Shown: piece by piece, positions 1 through 8,758 of the stretch | How positions within the stretch are numbered: the stretch's first letter is position 1 | Layout: every line of letters starts with the position of its first letter | Source of the DNA: Asparagopsis taxiformis | Lineage: Eukaryota > Rhodophyta > Florideophyceae > Bonnemaisoniales > Bonnemaisoniaceae | NCBI GenBank assembly: GCA_030407315.1 | Contig: JALQPE010001780.1 | Coordinates: 186,001-250,000 of the forward strand | Direction of reading: 5' to 3' | Length of the DNA stretch: 64,000 bases | The notes under the pieces: generated by a model | The model's database searches: none | What the model was told of the DNA's origin: nothing | Seen by the model: only the letters and a program-made list of their open reading frames with translations | Program-made: the position numbers and the translations under genes

Positions 1-107
1 CGTAGACGTGCCGAATCGCATTTCACCTACGAAAAAGATATCCAACATTCGAGTGACCTACCACCATTCTATCTATATCGACTATGTTCATGTTAGTATG
101 TAGAACC

Positions 108-1188
108 TCAATCCCGTGAAGTAAGCTCAACCTGCGGTTCAAGATTCCGACGAGGGCCTTCCTCAGTCTCTTGGGCCTCATCAGCGGCTTCGTCTGCCAC
201 CCCACCATCAGCCAGAAGAATACTTCTCGGATCTCGTCTCCTCAACAGCCGCACCGCATGTGTCCTAAATTCATCCTCACTCGCACTAAAATTCCTCGCA
301 ATAGCCAACAGACCTGAATCTCGATCAACGGCCATATCAATAACACGATCATATTGCCATCTCGAAAACTGCTGTGTCTTTCGTATTCTCCTCGCAATGG
401 CAATCGCCTGATCCTGTAGCACAAGTTCCGACGTCACAGCTTCAGGCTTCCGCGGCAGATTTTTCTTCACGTGCGAGCCGTCCAGTTTCACGCCGCGAAC
501 AGGAATGGGATTCTCGTCGAACGAGTCCTTGCTCCAGAACAACCACGCGTTCTCGGGCAACGCGGACACATCAGAATCGTTTCGCACCGGCTCTGTGAAA
601 TGCGGAGAGGTAAACACCGAGATCTGTTTGATGTCTTCTGGTTCGAGAAAGGCGGTTGGGAATGGCGGCGGTTGTGTATCTGCTATTAGAGATTGAAGCC
701 GATATAGATTCATTCGATAGATCTTGACGCTGTGCAAATCACCATCTGGATATTCCACAGTTCGTAGCACCTTGCCGAAAATTCGCGACCGTATGACGTT
801 GAACACGATTGAAGATCCGCCTACCATTTTGAATGCGCTGTCGGCCTTGCCTAACATGAGGCCAATTGGAACGATGCCCACCATGGCAGGTGAGAAATGC
901 GGAAGAAAACGCGGGAGGGAAACCGATAGTTCTGGCTTGTTAGAGTCCAGAAGGGTAATGAGGCAGCCAGCGGAGGTCTTGCGAATCCTACGCAGGAGTG
1001 AGAGTTGTCGAGTTGATCCTTGACTTGAAGAATTGTTGCATCAATCAAGTAGTTTGATGTTATGGAAGGATCGATGCTTTTATGTCTGTCAGACGAAGCG
1101 AGTCGCCACTAACCTCGAGAGAGCGTCGCAGGGTATGTTGCATCAGAGAGGCAAGTGCACGTGTACCTGTCTTCGCGATGATTGTCAT
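108..1188 (-). CDS. Hypothetical protein, probably mitochondrial (two exons)
   Basis: I do not recognise the family. The main exon reads from 1018 down to a stop at 108. It is open well above the first ATG (884), so the N-terminus probably comes from a small upstream exon. The best fit is exon 1 at 1188-1167 (MTIIAKT plus one base), a GTACAC donor, a 148-nt intron (1019-1166) and an acceptor ending in CAAG. This gives 310 residues in frame. The predicted N-terminus is rich in Arg, Ser and Leu with no acidic residue (TRQLSLLRRIRKTSAG), as in mitochondrial presequences. A hydrophobic stretch follows (MVGIVPIGLMLG), then a mixed soluble region with a short acidic tail. The splice model is inference; the long open exon is seen directly. 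It is divergent from the P450 gene. Confidence 0.5.
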
Positions 1189-1565
1189 GCTGGACAAGCC
1201 AAGTCCACAGTTCAGTGCGTTTAAAATTAGATAATTTTGATTCTTTTCAGATGCCAAAGTAGGCATTGGAACATCCGTACCTCGACGGGTGACGCTCGAG
1301 TTCACATTCAACCTTGATCGCTTCTGGCAAACTTCGTGATAATCCTTCCCTCAGCGCCCGTTGCACCTGCATCGGTGTAATGTCTCATAAAGAGGAATTG
1401 AAGCTGACTTACAATTCCTCGTATCTGAAGTCGTTCTGCGAATCGGAAGTCCAAAAACAGCATTGAGTCTCCACAAAATCTTCACCGTTCAATTCGATTG
1501 CTTTATTAGCGAGATCGGTGCTTGATTGGTCTTTCTCGGATCTTCGCAGCTTTGACTATCTTAAC
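1189..1565. other. Divergent intergenic region
   Basis: About 380 bases between two divergently oriented genes. I see no convincing ORF, RNA gene or repeat. It probably holds both promoters. Confidence 0.5.
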
Positions 1566-3305
1566 ATGTCTAAAGAAGAACCATCATTGTGGAATACCCT
1601 GAAAGATATTGCTGGTGAAAAACAGCTACTCCAGCAAGTCACAGCACCACGATTCAATTTTCGCAGCATAGGGCTGAGTGAACTGCTGGGTTCACCAGTT
1701 CTCGCGCCATACACAACTCAGAATGGAACTTCTTCATTCTCAATAACCTCAGTGGCCGTCGGCATATCTGTCGCTGCTGTTGTAGCAGTAGGTGTCCGAT
1801 CGATCATTGGAATGGTTTCATGGCAGCGAACACTTCGGGATAGTAAGACGAATGGGGCGCCACCTGGCCCACCGCCTCTACCATTTCTGGGCAATATGCT
1901 GCAATTACGCTCTGGATATTACGAAACGCTTTATGAATACGTTGATAGACCAGCAAGTGTATTTTGGGTGCTGTCAACGCCTTTTGTAGTTATTAATGAT
2001 GAAGAAGGACTGCGACGCGTACTTGGAGGTGCCGGGGGACGATACATGAAGCCCAAATATTTTGGCTATAAATCTCGAGCAGTCAAGGTGTCCGTCCAAG
2101 CAGAAGTTCAGAATGTGGCCAAGGAGTCAATTGAATATCTTCCGGATGGTGACAATTCTCGAGCAGCGCTTGAGAATATGGTTCGAGATTCCTTCAGCAC
2201 AATCTGTTCCTCAATGCAGGAACTTGTACAGAATCTTGAAGACGCATCTGAGGCTGGCGAAAGCGCGAAAAGAGAAGAAGCTGTGGGCATGGTGCGGAAG
2301 GCTATCGTAGGACTGAATTTGGATGTTCTTTTTGGTTTAACTGAAACATCTACAAACGCGGAAGACCCAGGACGGATCTCGAACATGATTGGCTTCGCGG
2401 GGACAGAATTTGCGCAACGTATGGTGAACCCGTTGAAAGTACTGGTAGACATTCCTGGAAACATTCGTTATGTTCGCGATGTAGGTGGCCTAATCAGTTT
2501 GGGTCGAAGATTATGCGCCACGCTGGATGAAACGGCGAAGCGAGTTGCAGAAAATATATCTTCAGGCGTTGGCGCATTTACTGGTAGCTCTTCGGGAGTT
2601 AGCTGGGTGCACGCATGGATTGGCAAGGTAGGAAAGATTGGAAAGCTGGGAAAAGTGGTCGGTCTTTTAATGGCGTCCACACAAACGGTGCCGTTGACTG
2701 CGGTATGGATGCTGCATCTGGTCGGAAATGATGATGTGATACGTGAACGGTTACGGAGCGAACTTGATGACCTAGCGGTGAGGTCGATGGCAGATTTGAA
2801 ATATGAGCATCTGGGAAAGATGAAGTTTGCCGATGCGGTTATCATGGAGACATTGCGTTTATATCCGCCGTTCCCGTTGATACAGCGCGAGGCGCAGGTG
2901 AATGACGTGCTAGGAGGAATTACTATCGCTGAGGGCACGCCAGTGTACGTTGTACCGTGGCTGGTGCATCGTAATCGGAAATATTTTGCGGATCCGCATG
3001 AATTTAAACCGGATCGTTTTATAAATGGAAGCGGTTCATACGGTGATGCCCCTAGCGATTGGGTGTATATTCCGTTTGGTAGAGGGCCTCGAATGTGCGC
3101 TGGGTACAAGCTGGCCATGGCAGAACTCAAGGTGCTTTTGGCACATGCGGTGTTGTCGTATAATTGGAAGAGTTGGTTTGAGAAGGGATCAAAGGAAGGC
3201 CCGTTCCCTGAACTCGGAATGATTCCAAAGGGTGTGCAGCTACAATTTAGAAGCAGGCAGGATGGGATGGATACAAAATGGCAGCAGATTGATGTAAGCA
3301 CGTGA
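1566..3305 (+). CDS. Cytochrome P450 monooxygenase, membrane anchored
   Basis: A 579-residue haem-thiolate monooxygenase; the substrate is unknown. The first ATG is at 1566; the frame is open upstream but has no earlier ATG. A hydrophobic anchor (about residues 62-84) is followed by a proline hinge (PPGPPPLPFLGN), as in ER or plastid-envelope P450s. The K-helix ExxR is ETLR (428-431), the PERF-like segment reads FKPDRF, and the haem loop is FGRGPRMCAG with the ligand Cys at about 511. The I-helix is unusual: in place of A-G-x-D/E-T it reads A-S-T-Q-T-V, so the acidic residue is Gln while the Thr is kept. I cannot assign a CYP family. Its stop lies 11 bases from the stop of the next, convergent gene. 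Confidence 0.93.
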   Translation: MSKEEPSLWNTLKDIAGEKQLLQQVTAPRFNFRSIGLSELLGSPVLAPYTTQNGTSSFSITSVAVGISVAAVVAVGVRSIIGMVSWQRTLRDSKTNGAPPGPPPLPFLGNMLQLRSGYYETLYEYVDRPASVFWVLSTPFVVINDEEGLRRVLGGAGGRYMKPKYFGYKSRAVKVSVQAEVQNVAKESIEYLPDGDNSRAALENMVRDSFSTICSSMQELVQNLEDASEAGESAKREEAVGMVRKAIVGLNLDVLFGLTETSTNAEDPGRISNMIGFAGTEFAQRMVNPLKVLVDIPGNIRYVRDVGGLISLGRRLCATLDETAKRVAENISSGVGAFTGSSSGVSWVHAWIGKVGKIGKLGKVVGLLMASTQTVPLTAVWMLHLVGNDDVIRERLRSELDDLAVRSMADLKYEHLGKMKFADAVIMETLRLYPPFPLIQREAQVNDVLGGITIAEGTPVYVVPWLVHRNRKYFADPHEFKPDRFINGSGSYGDAPSDWVYIPFGRGPRMCAGYKLAMAELKVLLAHAVLSYNWKSWFEKGSKEGPFPELGMIPKGVQLQFRSRQDGMDTKWQQIDVST

Positions 3306-3316
3306 CATAGCGCGAA

Positions 3317-3733
3317 TTAGTTTTCCTCTGAGGAAGTTTCATCTGTATCAGACGTTGCACGGTACGAAAACCTATAGACATCCTCGGTACATAGGGGGCA
3401 ATCAATAATTGTTCTGCCATTGCAATAGTAGCAAGTGATAGTACGCCCATGGTATCCGAGCCCATTACAGACTGGACATTCAACCTGTTTTTCATCCTTG
3501 CAATATGGGCAAACGCCAGATGATGAGGGGCGCTGCTGAGCATCTGTAGAAGGAGGGTCGTTGGATTGGTTGTGGCTATGATTAGCAGACGACTGGGCGT
3601 ATGGAATGCAACGAGGCTGGCGGCGACGGGGCAGAATAGTAGGTGAGCGAGATTGGTGAGGGAAGCATGGAGGTTTGGTGGTATGTGCAATGGAGGGAAG
3701 ATAGGAGGAGAAGCATGGTATCGGTGTCGACAT
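3317..3733 (-). CDS. DnaJ-type zinc-finger protein, BSD2-like, probably plastid
   Basis: A 138-residue protein. Residues 1-70 are rich in Ser, Pro, Arg and His and lack acidic residues, as in organelle transit peptides. A cysteine-rich domain follows with four CxxC pairs (CPYC 75, CPVC 86, CYYC 101, CPLC 112) and a CNGLGYHG segment. This is the DnaJ-like zinc-ribbon layout of BSD2 and related plastid chaperones, which bind two zinc ions without a J domain. In plants BSD2 helps assemble Rubisco; that role here is inference. The C-terminus is short and acidic. The frame stays open upstream of the ATG without another ATG, so a spliced N-terminal exon is possible. Confidence 0.7.
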   Translation of the reverse strand: MSTPIPCFSSYLPSIAHTTKPPCFPHQSRSPTILPRRRQPRCIPYAQSSANHSHNQSNDPPSTDAQQRPSSSGVCPYCKDEKQVECPVCNGLGYHGRTITCYYCNGRTIIDCPLCTEDVYRFSYRATSDTDETSSEEN

Positions 3734-4504
3734 AACGGACGATACGAAATTGAGGTCGATGTTGCGAGGAAGGAATGATCTGCGCAGGGTGTTGCGTGTA
3801 GCGGGGACATCACAGCAATGCTTGCCAGTGATATGTGCGGTTGAAAAAGGCGCGACGTGTGAAAGTAATGAACAATCAAGATGTACGTTGACGAATCAGA
3901 TGGACAAAATATCTGGCAAAGTTGCAGCGCTGTAAGACGAGCACAAAGTGAACTTTTCACTGTGCACCACTGGTTGGTACAATGGGCGGTGGCGGATACG
4001 TAGGGATCACACCAATGAATCGAATGATTGCTGGCTGCTGACCGCACGATTGAATGTGAAAGTGTCAGGAAAATTTTCTAGAAAGCGCGTGAAAAATTTA
4101 ACGCGCTTTTCCAGCGAGTGTCGATGCGCAACGCCGGTGCGGAGCGCGGCAATGGCAGTTGAACCGATCCAATGCGATGCGATCCAGACCAGTGCAGTGC
4201 AGTGCAGTGCAGTGTCATCCACAGACATCAGACATAACATGAACTACTTGTTTTCAAGGTCAATGTGATAGGATACAAGTCGACACTACAACCATATCAT
4301 TTGATCCTTAATTTGACGCCGCTCGAGTGTACATCGCAATCGGCCTCAAGCCGCGCACCACATATATTGCCAATCGTACCACTCCCTCCAACCGTCTCCT
4401 CTCCCGACAACCCCATTCCATCGGCCGCCCCCGACCGACCGGCCCGTCTGCCCCGCTCCGCTCCGCCCCGCCCCGCCCTGTGTCCCCTCCCGCCCGCCGC
4501 CGCC
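3734..4504. other. Intergenic region with pentamer repeat
   Basis: Lies between the BSD2-like gene (-) and the desaturase (+), so it should hold both promoters. It contains a perfect AGTGC tandem run (4191-4214) and a pyrimidine- and GC-rich leader from about 4380 to the desaturase uORF. Long ORFs here are low-complexity and I do not accept them as genes. Confidence 0.5.
4191..4214. repeat. Pentanucleotide tandem repeat (AGTGC)n
   Basis: Nearly five perfect copies of AGTGC, preceded by a shorter AATGCGATGCGAT run. It belongs to a family of 5-bp periodic, TGC-containing runs found in intergenic DNA across the window. Confidence 0.9.
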
Positions 4505-4606
4505 ATGTGCAAGAACACCGATTCCGCGCCCGTCGCGACCGCAGACGTGGAGTTTGACGCCCGAATGGGCACCGTGTTCGAAAAGACAAACACTCCAAGT
4601 ATATGA
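4505..4606 (+). CDS. uORF, or displaced N-terminus, overlapping the desaturase start
   Basis: A 33-codon ORF starts in a much better Kozak context (CCGCCATGTG) than the desaturase ATG. Its TGA overlaps that ATG in the sequence ATGA (4603-4606). The peptide (MCKNTDSAPVATADVEF...) looks like the disordered N-terminus of an acyl-CoA desaturase. The two frames would join if one base were added (or two removed) near 4600. It is therefore either a true overlapping uORF that lowers desaturase translation, or the true N-terminus displaced by a one-base error or mutation. Confidence 0.5.
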   Translation: MCKNTDSAPVATADVEFDARMGTVFEKTNTPSI

Positions 4607-5784
4607 CAGACAAGGAGTTGAGCGAGTTGCCGCTTTTGGAACGCATCAATTGGCTCTCCACTTCCATTATCTTTTCGCCGCTGCTCGGTCTCCTCATCGG
4701 CATTAACTTTGTCCCACTGCGCCGCGAGACATTCATTCTCACCCTTATTCAATACATTCTCACCGGCACAGGCATCACTGCCGGCTACCATCGCCTATGG
4801 TCGCACAAGGCCTATCACGCCTCGCTGCCCGTCGAGTTTGTGCTCCTCGCCTGGGGTGCCGCCGCTTTCGAAGGCTCCGCTCGTTGGTGGTGTCGTAATC
4901 ATCGCGCCCATCATCGCTACGTCGACACCGAGAAGGACCCCTATGCCGTGCACAAAGGCTTTTGGTACGCACACATTGGATGGATGATTCTCAAGCAGGA
5001 TTCTCGCCGCGCCGGTCGTGTCGATATCAGTGATCTTAATGCTCATAAGCGAGTCATGTTCCAGCACAAGAATTACCTGCCCATTGCTCTCTTCTTTGGC
5101 TTTGTGTTCCCACTTGCCGTTGCTACCATTGGTTGGGGCGACTTTTGGGGCGCTCTTGTTTACGCCTGTTTTGGTCGTATGTTCTTTGTGCATCAGGCGA
5201 CCTTTTGCATTAATAGCTGGGCACACACGTTTGGTTCGCAGACCTACTCTACGGAACATAGCAGTTACGATCATGTGATCACTGCATTGATCACGTTTGG
5301 TGAGGGCTACCACAACTATCATCATGAGTTTCCGCACGACTATCGTAACGGTATCAAGTGGTATCACTATGATCCGACAAAGTGGATCATTCGATTGCTT
5401 TCCATGTTTGGTTTGTGCTCGCGGTTGATTCGCTTTCCGGATAATGAAATTCGCAAGGCTGAACTGCAGGTGCGTCAAGCCGAGCTTGATGAAGTGAAGA
5501 AAACGATTGACTGGGGTCAAGAAGTGTCCACACTGTCCACAATGGATTGGGCAACGGTGAACAAACGGGTCAGCGAGGGTGAGAAATTGGTTGTGATCGA
5601 CGGCCTTGTGCACAAAATTGATGATTTCATCAGCATGCACCCGGGTGGTGAAAAGATCCTCGAGTTCTGGAATGGACGGGATGCCACACTGGCGTTCAGT
5701 GGGGAAGTGTACAAACACTCAAAGGGTGCTCGGAACCTTTTAGCACACTTCAGAGTTGCGAAACTGGTCGAAAAGCTGGAGTAG
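4603..5784 (+). CDS. Delta-9 acyl-CoA desaturase with C-terminal cytochrome b5
   Basis: A 393-residue ER membrane enzyme that puts the first cis double bond into saturated acyl-CoA. The three histidine boxes are present: HRLWSH (63-68), HRAHH (100-104) and HNYHH (237-241), which bind the diiron centre. Hydrophobic segments lie at about 20-60 and 158-195. A cytochrome b5 domain follows with HPGG (346-349) and a second His near 371. This built-in electron donor arrangement matches fungal OLE1 and algal relatives. The N-terminus is short for the family, and the start codon overlaps the stop of an upstream ORF in better context, so the true start may lie at 4505. Confidence 0.93.
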   Translation: MTDKELSELPLLERINWLSTSIIFSPLLGLLIGINFVPLRRETFILTLIQYILTGTGITAGYHRLWSHKAYHASLPVEFVLLAWGAAAFEGSARWWCRNHRAHHRYVDTEKDPYAVHKGFWYAHIGWMILKQDSRRAGRVDISDLNAHKRVMFQHKNYLPIALFFGFVFPLAVATIGWGDFWGALVYACFGRMFFVHQATFCINSWAHTFGSQTYSTEHSSYDHVITALITFGEGYHNYHHEFPHDYRNGIKWYHYDPTKWIIRLLSMFGLCSRLIRFPDNEIRKAELQVRQAELDEVKKTIDWGQEVSTLSTMDWATVNKRVSEGEKLVVIDGLVHKIDDFISMHPGGEKILEFWNGRDATLAFSGEVYKHSKGARNLLAHFRVAKLVEKLE

Positions 5785-7559
5785 AGTTGCGATGTGGTTG
5801 TTTCGGGTGCTATGGTATTAAGCGGAGGAGTGCACGTTTTCGTAAACATGATCTTTTTATCCTGGGCTGACAGGTCGGGAAAAGGCGATATCTATACATA
5901 CTACATATGCTGTGTTTTACCAATGCTGGAACATGGTAGAATATGCTGGGTCATGAACGAGTTGAAGAACGCCTGCCTGTGTGGATTAGGAATGGCGACA
6001 CCAGCAAGGGAAACGTTGGTGCTGCTGCGCTATTGTAGCTGATGCGCCTAGATGTCGTAGCACTAGTTGCACATTTTTATACTTGCATTGATAGTAACAT
6101 CTTTGTCACGCTTTCTCTAATGGAAACTGTTTGCACATCAACTAAACTTTTTTGAGTAATGGACCGCATCGGTTGATAATCGCGTTTGCATTGACTAGTT
6201 GGGATCGCGGGAAAAATCCATGCTAAAGTGCCGGAAGAACAAACATTCATAGACGTCGTGTCGCACAATGCAGATCAAAGCAACAACTCAACGGGCGGTA
6301 TTGCGCGATCGCCGATCACAATATACAAAGGATGAGATCGCGCGCTGCTCGATTCATGTGACACGCTTTCCGTTCCACACAGTTGGCGACAACGTAGCTC
6401 GGAGCTGTGCCAATGCGCGACGCAGTCTCAGAAATTTCGAAAATTCTACATGACGGATGACAGATGCATCACCCTCATGATTCGGTTACCGGACGTCGAC
6501 GATACGCGCTGGAAACCGGAAGCAGCTGTAGAAATTTTCCCCTAATATTTCATTTCTCGAAAAGTTGCATAAAAATGATGAGGCATGCTCATCCGTCTAG
6601 CAAGCGCACGCGTGCGTCACCGAGCTAATCATGTAATCTAAGTACAGTATGTGCACGCGTGTTATGGATTAGCACCTCGAGATACATAACGTGCCTGTCG
6701 ACGCTATGTAATGATGTGATGCGCGCGTGTACGTACTCGTGTAATGTGCGGTGTAGGTTCGCCAGCGCGGCAGTTGCAAACTTGGAGACAAGTTGGCTGG
6801 TCGTTTCGCGTCTGAAAAAAAAACCGATGTGCTTCGATGTTTCACTCCATGCCATGCGTCATCAATAGCGAGATTGTTCGCAACTTGCGCCCGTATGCAG
6901 CGCTGAATCGACGCTACACGTGTGATGTGAATACCTTACTAGAATTTCGACGGGGGCCGCTTTCCAATTAGATGCCGGTTGTTTCCGCGTGCAGGGAGTG
7001 TGGCAGGGGAGATTTTGTTGCGCAAGTGACCATATTTATGCATTTGTGGCGTGTGTCACGGTACGCTGCATGGCTCATTTGTCGCATGTTGCGGCTGCGT
7101 AGTTTCGTGCTGATGTATGGACGGACAACTTGTTTGGGGCTGATAGAGTTGGTCGTGATGGCGACGATGGTTTTAGTAAGTGATGAGATGGAAGTGGGCC
7201 TCTGCAATGGTCATACACTGTTTGTTCATTAGCGTCATGCAATTTGAATTCTATCGGCTTGCTGTATCACGCAAGTAATGTGTCGTGGCATATGGAAATA
7301 CCATAAGTCTCGGCTCGTCATTCAGGTATGGACAGGGATCTACTAAATTTTTAATCTTCTCACACGCCGTGTTGACTCACCAACACTTGATGAAAAATTA
7401 GCCGCGTCTATTCCACCACAACAAAAAGCAATCCAACTCCAATAAAATATTTTTCTTTTTCCACAAAAAAAACTTTTTTTCAAACGGCCGCACGCAGCAT
7501 TAGAAAGCGCCAACCAACACCACAACACCGACAGCATTGGCACGTGCGTAGCGGGCACC
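5785..7559. other. Long intergenic region, no gene recognised
   Basis: About 1.8 kb with only short ORFs on both strands, none with a recognisable domain. It carries the desaturase 3' end and, at about 7,340-7,559, an AT-rich leader with A and T tracts before the next gene. Confidence 0.5.
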
Positions 7560-8326
7560 ATGCGCGGAAACAAGGATGTGAAATACGCCGAACCATCCGA
7601 CGACGATGACTTCATACTATCCAGCGCGCCGTCGACGCCGCCCTCCTACTCACGTTTGAAGCGTCCCAAGCGCGCCAAGAAACAAACGGCGGAAAAAGAC
7701 AGCAGCGACGTGATCTGCATCGGCGAATCGGCGGACGAGGACGAAATCGTACTACCAGAAGTACCGCGCGTGCCGTCGCTACCAACCGACACGAATGGTA
7801 ACCAAGCTTTGCACGAGGTCGAGCAGCCGCGCTCGACGGATCCACCAGGTTGGTTAGGCCGGTCTATGTCGATGGTGCATGGCGCAACGCAGCCGTTCTG
7901 ACCAGTGTGATGTGTGTGATGTGTTGCATAGATGCGGGGGGGACGGTCGCGAAGAGGAAGCGGGAGACGGCTTTGGACGACGAATCCGAGGACGGGGCGG
8001 ACGACGACGAGGAAGAGTACAATGCCGACGAGGATTCGCCAGACGAGGATGGCGGCGATAGTGATTTCGAGCTCGAGAAGCCGAGGAAGACGACGGGCGC
8101 GAAGAAAAAGTTGGCGGTTGCGAGTGGTGCTCGAGCGGTGGTGACGAAATCGGCGGCGAAAAAGAGACTTGGGGCGCGTATTCCGACAAAGACGAGTAGT
8201 TTACTTGGGGGCGAGAGGAGGGCGAATGGTGGTGGCACGTCGGCGCCGAAGAGAGGGACGGTGTTCAGGGCGGGATTATCGAGAAATGCGGCCGTTCCGC
8301 GACTGCACGCCTATTTGGAAAAGTAG
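7560..8326 (+). CDS. RAD51AP1-like nuclear protein (two exons)
   Basis: Exon 1 is 7560-7848 and exon 2 is 7932-8326, with an 83-nt intron (donor GTTGGT, acceptor TTGCATAG) in phase 1. The result is 227 residues. The N-terminus (VKYAEPSDDDDFILSS) resembles the start of RAD51-associated protein 1, where a Tyr is followed by an acidic patch and Phe. The middle alternates basic and acidic tracts. The end (FRAGLSRNAAVPRLHAYL) resembles the C-terminal RAD51-binding motif (LGLSR...V-x-PLH). RAD51AP1 binds DNA and RAD51 to aid strand invasion. The ATG context (CACCATG) is good. Homology rests on two short end motifs in a disordered protein, so it is only moderately certain; otherwise a generic acidic/basic nuclear protein. 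Confidence 0.5.
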
Positions 8327-8758
8327 TGCAATGTAAAATATTTGCAACGGTAGATATGACGTGGTGATGGAAAGTGGAATCTATGAATAGAACGGAGCAT
8401 TTCATACGTAAAATGATCTGAAAAGCGTGTTGTGTCATCTACAACCCTATGCGATGAGATGGCCAGGCCCATTGCATCCACAAGATGCTGCGGCGATCGG
8501 TCCATTAGCGGTCCATATCTTGACGGCTTTCCCACGTCCATCTTCAACGTGGCACATGCGTGTGCATCGGCGTGACGCTTGCTCCCAATCTTCCACTGCA
8601 ATCGACTCGGCCAGTACATCCGCAGCTCAGTGCAGCGCTGCGCTGCGCTTTGCAGCGTAGCGTAGCGTCGCAAACGGTCAACTCGATGAGCATTCGGTTC
8701 ACTTGCATTTATCCAATATACAACAACGTCTACTGTACAATAATTTCACCGACTCGGT
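8327..8758. other. Convergent intergenic region
   Basis: Shared 3' region between the RAD51AP1-like gene (+) and the AhpD-like gene (-). It contains a GCGCT/GCGTA pentamer run at 8631-8670 and no convincing ORF. Confidence 0.5.
8631..8670. repeat. Degenerate 5-bp periodic repeat (TGCNN type)
   Basis: Reads TGCAG CGCTG CGCTG CGCTT TGCAG CGTAG CGTAG CGTCG, a 5-bp register kept over 40 bases with changing flanking bases. Confidence 0.8.

Noticed and set aside
1..107. Possible gene at the left edge
   Set aside because: Only the 3' flank of the first gene is visible; no independent ORF is supported.
2468..3301. 277-codon minus ORF within the P450
   Set aside because: Antisense of the haem-binding half of the P450; no independent support.
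3247..4047. 266-codon minus-strand ORF
   Set aside because: It overlaps the BSD2-like gene in another frame and the P450 end, and has no domain; the CxxC-bearing frame is the real one.
4795..5718. 307-codon minus ORF within the desaturase
   Set aside because: Antisense of the histidine-box region; shadow.
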